Shown: positions 61,154 to 64,000 of the stretch, piece after piece | Layout: each line of letters starts with the position of its first letter | How positions within the stretch are numbered: the stretch's first letter is position 1 | Source: Planctomycetaceae bacterium | GTDB lineage: Bacteria > Planctomycetota > Planctomycetia > Pirellulales > Pirellulaceae | Length of the DNA stretch: 64,000 bases | Assembly (NCBI GenBank): GCA_002723275.1 | Contig: PBNZ01000030.1 | Span: forward strand, 50,828-114,827 | Reading direction: 5' to 3' | Translations under genes and position numbers: made by a program | Notes under the pieces: generated by a model | Databases searched by the model: none | What the model was told of the DNA's origin: nothing | The model's input: only the letters and a program-made list of their open reading frames with translations

Positions 61154-63193
61154 ATGGCTTGTCGCAAGAGAATTACGTTGGGTTGGGGCCTTTGCCTGCT
61201 AGCAGTATGCCTGCAGTCGAACGTTCATGCGCAGAAGGCGATCGTGGGTGTGCTCCCTGAGGCGACTCAATTGAAGGTCCGAGATCCGGCTGGGCTACCT
61301 CGAGCATACTTGCCGGCTGGTGAACTACCTGCCACGGTTCGAAACGATTCCCCCGAACGGACTGCACGCCCGATCTCCCTGGATGAAGCGATTCGGATTG
61401 CTCTCGCAAATGCTGATGTGATTCGTGTTTTGACCGGGGTTGGCGCGACGAACAGTGGCCGATCGATTTTCGATCCCGCGATTACAAACACGACCATTGA
61501 TCAGGCGCAATCTCGATTCGATCCGGTGGTGGACTCCCGCCAGGACTTCCTCCGCAATGAAACTCCGTTTGCGGAACTTGATCCGGCGGATCCAGGGCGT
61601 GTTCTGTTTGATGCGACCCGCAATGATCTGTATGACATGTCTGTTGGGGTGACAAAGCAGTCCTCGACTGGCGCGGAGGCGAGTGTTCGCATCAATACCG
61701 ATCGACTTCGCTTATCGCCGATCACTGGTGTACTCAACCCTCAGTCTCGACCGTCACTTACGCTTGGTGCCCGACAGCCGTTGTTGCAGGGAGCCGGCGT
61801 CGACGTCAATTTAGTTCCTGTTGTCTTGGCTCGCATTGATACAGAACGGTCTTTCTTTCGGCTTAAGGACAGTCTGCAGGAATTAGTTCGTGGCGTCATT
61901 GAAGCCTATTGGTCGGTCGTCTTGGTGAGAACGCAGATCTGGGCGATCGAGCAGCAACTTGAGCAGACTGAGTTCGACCTGCGACGAGCCCAGGCTCGAG
62001 TGGACTTTCGAATTCAGTCCAAATCTCGGCTGACTCAGGCTCAGGTAGCCTATGAGAACTTTAACACCAGTCTAATTATTGCTCGCGGCAATCTACTTGA
62101 TCGCGAAGCTGCATTGCGTTCGATCATGGGGCTTCCCCCCACCGGTCCAGAAGAGTTTGTTCCGGTGACCCCTCCGACTACTACTGAATTCGGATTTGAC
62201 TGGCCGGCTCTCGTCGAACTTGCGGAAGTCAGTCGACCCGATATTATCGAATTAAAGCTTGTTCTCGAGGCCGACTACCAGCAATTACTTCAATCGCGAA
62301 ACGCGGCTCTGCCGCAATTGGATGCCTCTGCCATTTATCGTTGGAATGGGTTGGAAGGCGAATTAATTACGACGGGCGATTATGTTGATGCCAGTTTCGA
62401 CAACGCCACCGATTGGAGAGTGGGCGTTGATTTTTCGGTTCCTCTGGGACTGCGGCAGGGCAGGGCCAGGTTGCGGCAACAACAGTTGATCATCGCTCGT
62501 GATCGAGCCAATTTGAATCAGGCGTTGTTGGAAGTGTTGCAAGCGTTATCGGCGAGTATACGGAGCTTGAATCTGCAGTACGCCCAGTACCAGGCGGCGT
62601 TGCGGACTCGTAAGGCGACGGCTGAAAACCTGCGACTTCAAAGATCCGCTGTGGAATTAGGGACAAGCGATTACATCAATCTCTTGTTAGCAGTGTCTGA
62701 CTGGGGTAACGCGATTAGTGAAGAGGCACGGGCACTGACGCAATATAATTCCAGTCTCGCAAACCTCGAACGTCAGGCCGGAACGATCCTCGAAGCTCAT
62801 GGTATCTACTTCTACGAAGAACGTTATCGTTCTCTGGGGCCACTCGGTATCCTTAGGCCGAAACATTGTTATCCGCGCGATTTGCGACCGGAGCCAAATG
62901 CGGACCGATATGAGCATGGAAGTGAACCGGCTGAAAACTCGTTCGACCTCGAAGCGTTAGGGACCCGGGGCAGGGACTCCGAACGCGATGCAGAGCGATT
63001 GCAGGAGCGTCGACGGCGAGTTGAAGGCGAAGTGGATGATCTACGAGGTGCCGCACCACCTGAAGTCGAACGGTTACAGGAGCGTCGACGGCGAATCGAA
63101 AGCGAAGTGGACGACCTGCAAAGTTCCAAGCCGCCAGAAATCGAACGGTTGCCCATTCCCTTTGACTTTGACAATGCCAACTTTGAGGACTGA
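61154..63193 (+). CDS. TolC-family outer-membrane efflux protein with repeat tail
   Basis: A 679-residue outer-membrane factor. A signal peptide (LGWGLCLLAVCLQSNVHA) and a ~130-residue N-terminal extension precede the paired TolC helical repeats, whose typical features (ARQPLLQGAGVDVN, REAALRSIMGLPP, IARDRANLNQALLEV) run to about residue 570. The tail is unusual: a 25-residue Glu/Arg-rich, coiled-coil-like unit is repeated (62993-63067 and 63068-63142) and starts a third time. The ATG at 61154 is chosen because it begins the signal peptide. With the MacB ATPase and permease it could form a tripartite exporter; the periplasmic adaptor MacA is not seen in this window. Confidence 0.85.
   Translation: MACRKRITLGWGLCLLAVCLQSNVHAQKAIVGVLPEATQLKVRDPAGLPRAYLPAGELPATVRNDSPERTARPISLDEAIRIALANADVIRVLTGVGATNSGRSIFDPAITNTTIDQAQSRFDPVVDSRQDFLRNETPFAELDPADPGRVLFDATRNDLYDMSVGVTKQSSTGAEASVRINTDRLRLSPITGVLNPQSRPSLTLGARQPLLQGAGVDVNLVPVVLARIDTERSFFRLKDSLQELVRGVIEAYWSVVLVRTQIWAIEQQLEQTEFDLRRAQARVDFRIQSKSRLTQAQVAYENFNTSLIIARGNLLDREAALRSIMGLPPTGPEEFVPVTPPTTTEFGFDWPALVELAEVSRPDIIELKLVLEADYQQLLQSRNAALPQLDASAIYRWNGLEGELITTGDYVDASFDNATDWRVGVDFSVPLGLRQGRARLRQQQLIIARDRANLNQALLEVLQALSASIRSLNLQYAQYQAALRTRKATAENLRLQRSAVELGTSDYINLLLAVSDWGNAISEEARALTQYNSSLANLERQAGTILEAHGIYFYEERYRSLGPLGILRPKHCYPRDLRPEPNADRYEHGSEPAENSFDLEALGTRGRDSERDAERLQERRRRVEGEVDDLRGAAPPEVERLQERRRRIESEVDDLQSSKPPEIERLPIPFDFDNANFED
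62993..63142 (+). repeat. Two 75-bp in-frame tandem repeats in the TolC tail
   Basis: Each unit encodes 25 residues beginning ERLQERRRR and ending PPE(V/I); a third copy begins at 63143 with ERL and then diverges. Both units keep the Arg/Glu heptad-like pattern. Confidence 0.85.
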
Positions 63194-63201
63194 ACTCAAA
63201 G
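63181..63201. terminator. Hairpin shared by convergent TolC and MacB-permease genes
   Basis: CTTTGAG (63181-63187) and CTCAAAG (63195-63201) form a perfect seven-base stem across the TolC stop codon; the permease stop is next to it at 63202. T-tracts are absent, so termination is only suggested. Confidence 0.3.
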
Positions 63202-64000
63202 TTACTCGTAACGTAAGGCATCGATCGGGTCGAGACGGCTCGCTCGTCGAGCAGGATAGTAGCCGAAAAAGATGCCGACCATGGCTGCAAAGACAATCGC
63301 GGTCACAGCGGCCGGGATTGAAATCACAACCGGCCATTCCGTTCCATCTGACCAAGAGTTGATCGCCATCGTGACGCCTGCTGAGGCCGAGACGCCAAGG
63401 ATGAAACCGATCAACCCACCGATGCACGATAGGATGACCGATTCCACGAGGAATTGACGCAGAATATCCGTCGCCCTCGCTCCGACAGCCATGCGGATCC
63501 CGATCTCCCGCGTCCGCTCGGTTACGGAGACGAGCATGATGTTCATGATGCCGACGCCACCGACGAGCAAGGAGATGCCGGCAATCGCTGAAAGCAAGTA
63601 CGTCAGTGTTCCTGTCACATTTCTCAGAATCTTTGCAATCTCAGTCGTGTTCTGAACGCCAAAGTCCGGCTTTTCGTTTTCGCCAATACGATGGCGATCC
63701 TGAAGCAATCTTTCAATCTCACTTTGCGCTTTTGACATGACTTGAGGGGATTTTGCGGAGGCCATAATCAAGTCGACGTTTCGGAACTCTGATCCCTGAA
63801 TTCGTTTTCGCACCGTGGTGTAGGGCATCAGAACGATGTTGTCCTGGTCTTCCCCAAACATGTTCGCGCCCTTGGCCTCTAGAACACCAATGATCCGAAA
63901 TGGAATGTTGCGAATACGTATGGTCTCACCGATCGGATTGACGGTTTGAAATAATCTTGCCACGAGCGTTTGGCCGATGACACATGTTTTCGCAGCGGAA
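63202..64000 (-). CDS. macB: MacB-type ABC transporter permease (partial, runs off the right edge)
   Basis: The C-terminal ~265 residues of a MacB-like FtsX permease. At the edge the sequence reads AAKTCVIGQTLVARLFQTVNPIGETIRI in frame, as in the periplasmic domain of MacB. It is followed by three membrane helices (LTYLLSAIAGISLLVGGVGIMNIMLVSVTERTREIGIRMAVGA, then FVIGFILG-type, then AAVTAIVFAAMVGIFFGYYPARRASRLDPIDALRYE). The N-terminus and probably a MacA gene lie beyond the window. It faces the TolC gene tail to tail with only eight bases between stops. The ATPase that should serve it is encoded on the other strand at 60354-61061. Confidence 0.92.
   Translation of the reverse strand, partial: SAAKTCVIGQTLVARLFQTVNPIGETIRIRNIPFRIIGVLEAKGANMFGEDQDNIVLMPYTTVRKRIQGSEFRNVDLIMASAKSPQVMSKAQSEIERLLQDRHRIGENEKPDFGVQNTTEIAKILRNVTGTLTYLLSAIAGISLLVGGVGIMNIMLVSVTERTREIGIRMAVGARATDILRQFLVESVILSCIGGLIGFILGVSASAGVTMAINSWSDGTEWPVVISIPAAVTAIVFAAMVGIFFGYYPARRASRLDPIDALRYE

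Overview
The window reads as chromosomal DNA from a marine-type planctomycete (Pirellulaceae/Rhodopirellula-like). The evidence is a PSCyt1/DUF1549/DUF1553 cytochrome paired with a Tat-exported DUF1501 protein, PEP-CTERM proteins, fused CcsBA cytochrome c maturation, a cytochrome c-glucose/sorbosone dehydrogenase fusion, many secreted proteins and frequent weak or absent Shine-Dalgarno sites. This placement comes from gene content; no rRNA is present. I see no phage, insertion sequence, integron or CRISPR array.

Layout. 0.8-8.4 kb: redox and secondary-metabolism-like genes (SDR, sirtuin, FAD monooxygenase, an orphan PEP-CTERM tail, flavin-dependent halogenase, secreted FAD oxidoreductase). 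8.7-12.8 kb: a small zinc-ribbon membrane protein, tRNA-Val(CAC) with its own promoter and terminator, a PEP-CTERM/dockerin-like secreted protein, and two tatA genes. 13-19.4 kb: secreted GH13 enzyme, planctomycete cytochrome and DUF1501 protein. 19.4-25.6 kb: a minus-strand four-gene operon, TPR - ExbB - ExbD - membrane-anchored terpenoid-cyclase-like toroid protein. 25.7-30 kb: small genes, a HELGH metalloprotease, and a diheme protein with a protease-like tail that lacks HExxH.

30-47.3 kb is mostly housekeeping: DAHP synthase behind an aromatic leader peptide and attenuator, a broken MFS gene, SIS isomerase plus ROK kinase, thrC-dapB, dksA-like/lspA, Rrf2 and hisN-like genes, rpmB-gatC-gatA-gatB, and a SAM hydroxide adenosyltransferase followed by a free-standing copy of its C-terminal domain. 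47.4-64 kb: queD, a membrane-anchored HTH/acidic protein, a lipoprotein, the giant CcsBA, an SNase lipoprotein, xerD, galE, a PlsC acyltransferase, and a MacB-type ATPase with TolC facing a MacB permease that runs off the window.

The genes connect in several ways. CcsBA would mature the three c-type heme proteins encoded here. The Tat proteins would export the RR-signal DUF1501 protein. ExbBD could energise the toroid protein. The best candidate for a new regulatory element is at 30.0-30.2 kb: a 25-codon leader with nine aromatic residues among ten codons, two mutually exclusive RNA pairings and an intrinsic terminator, directly ahead of DAHP synthase. Its promoter would start the transcript almost exactly at the leader ATG.
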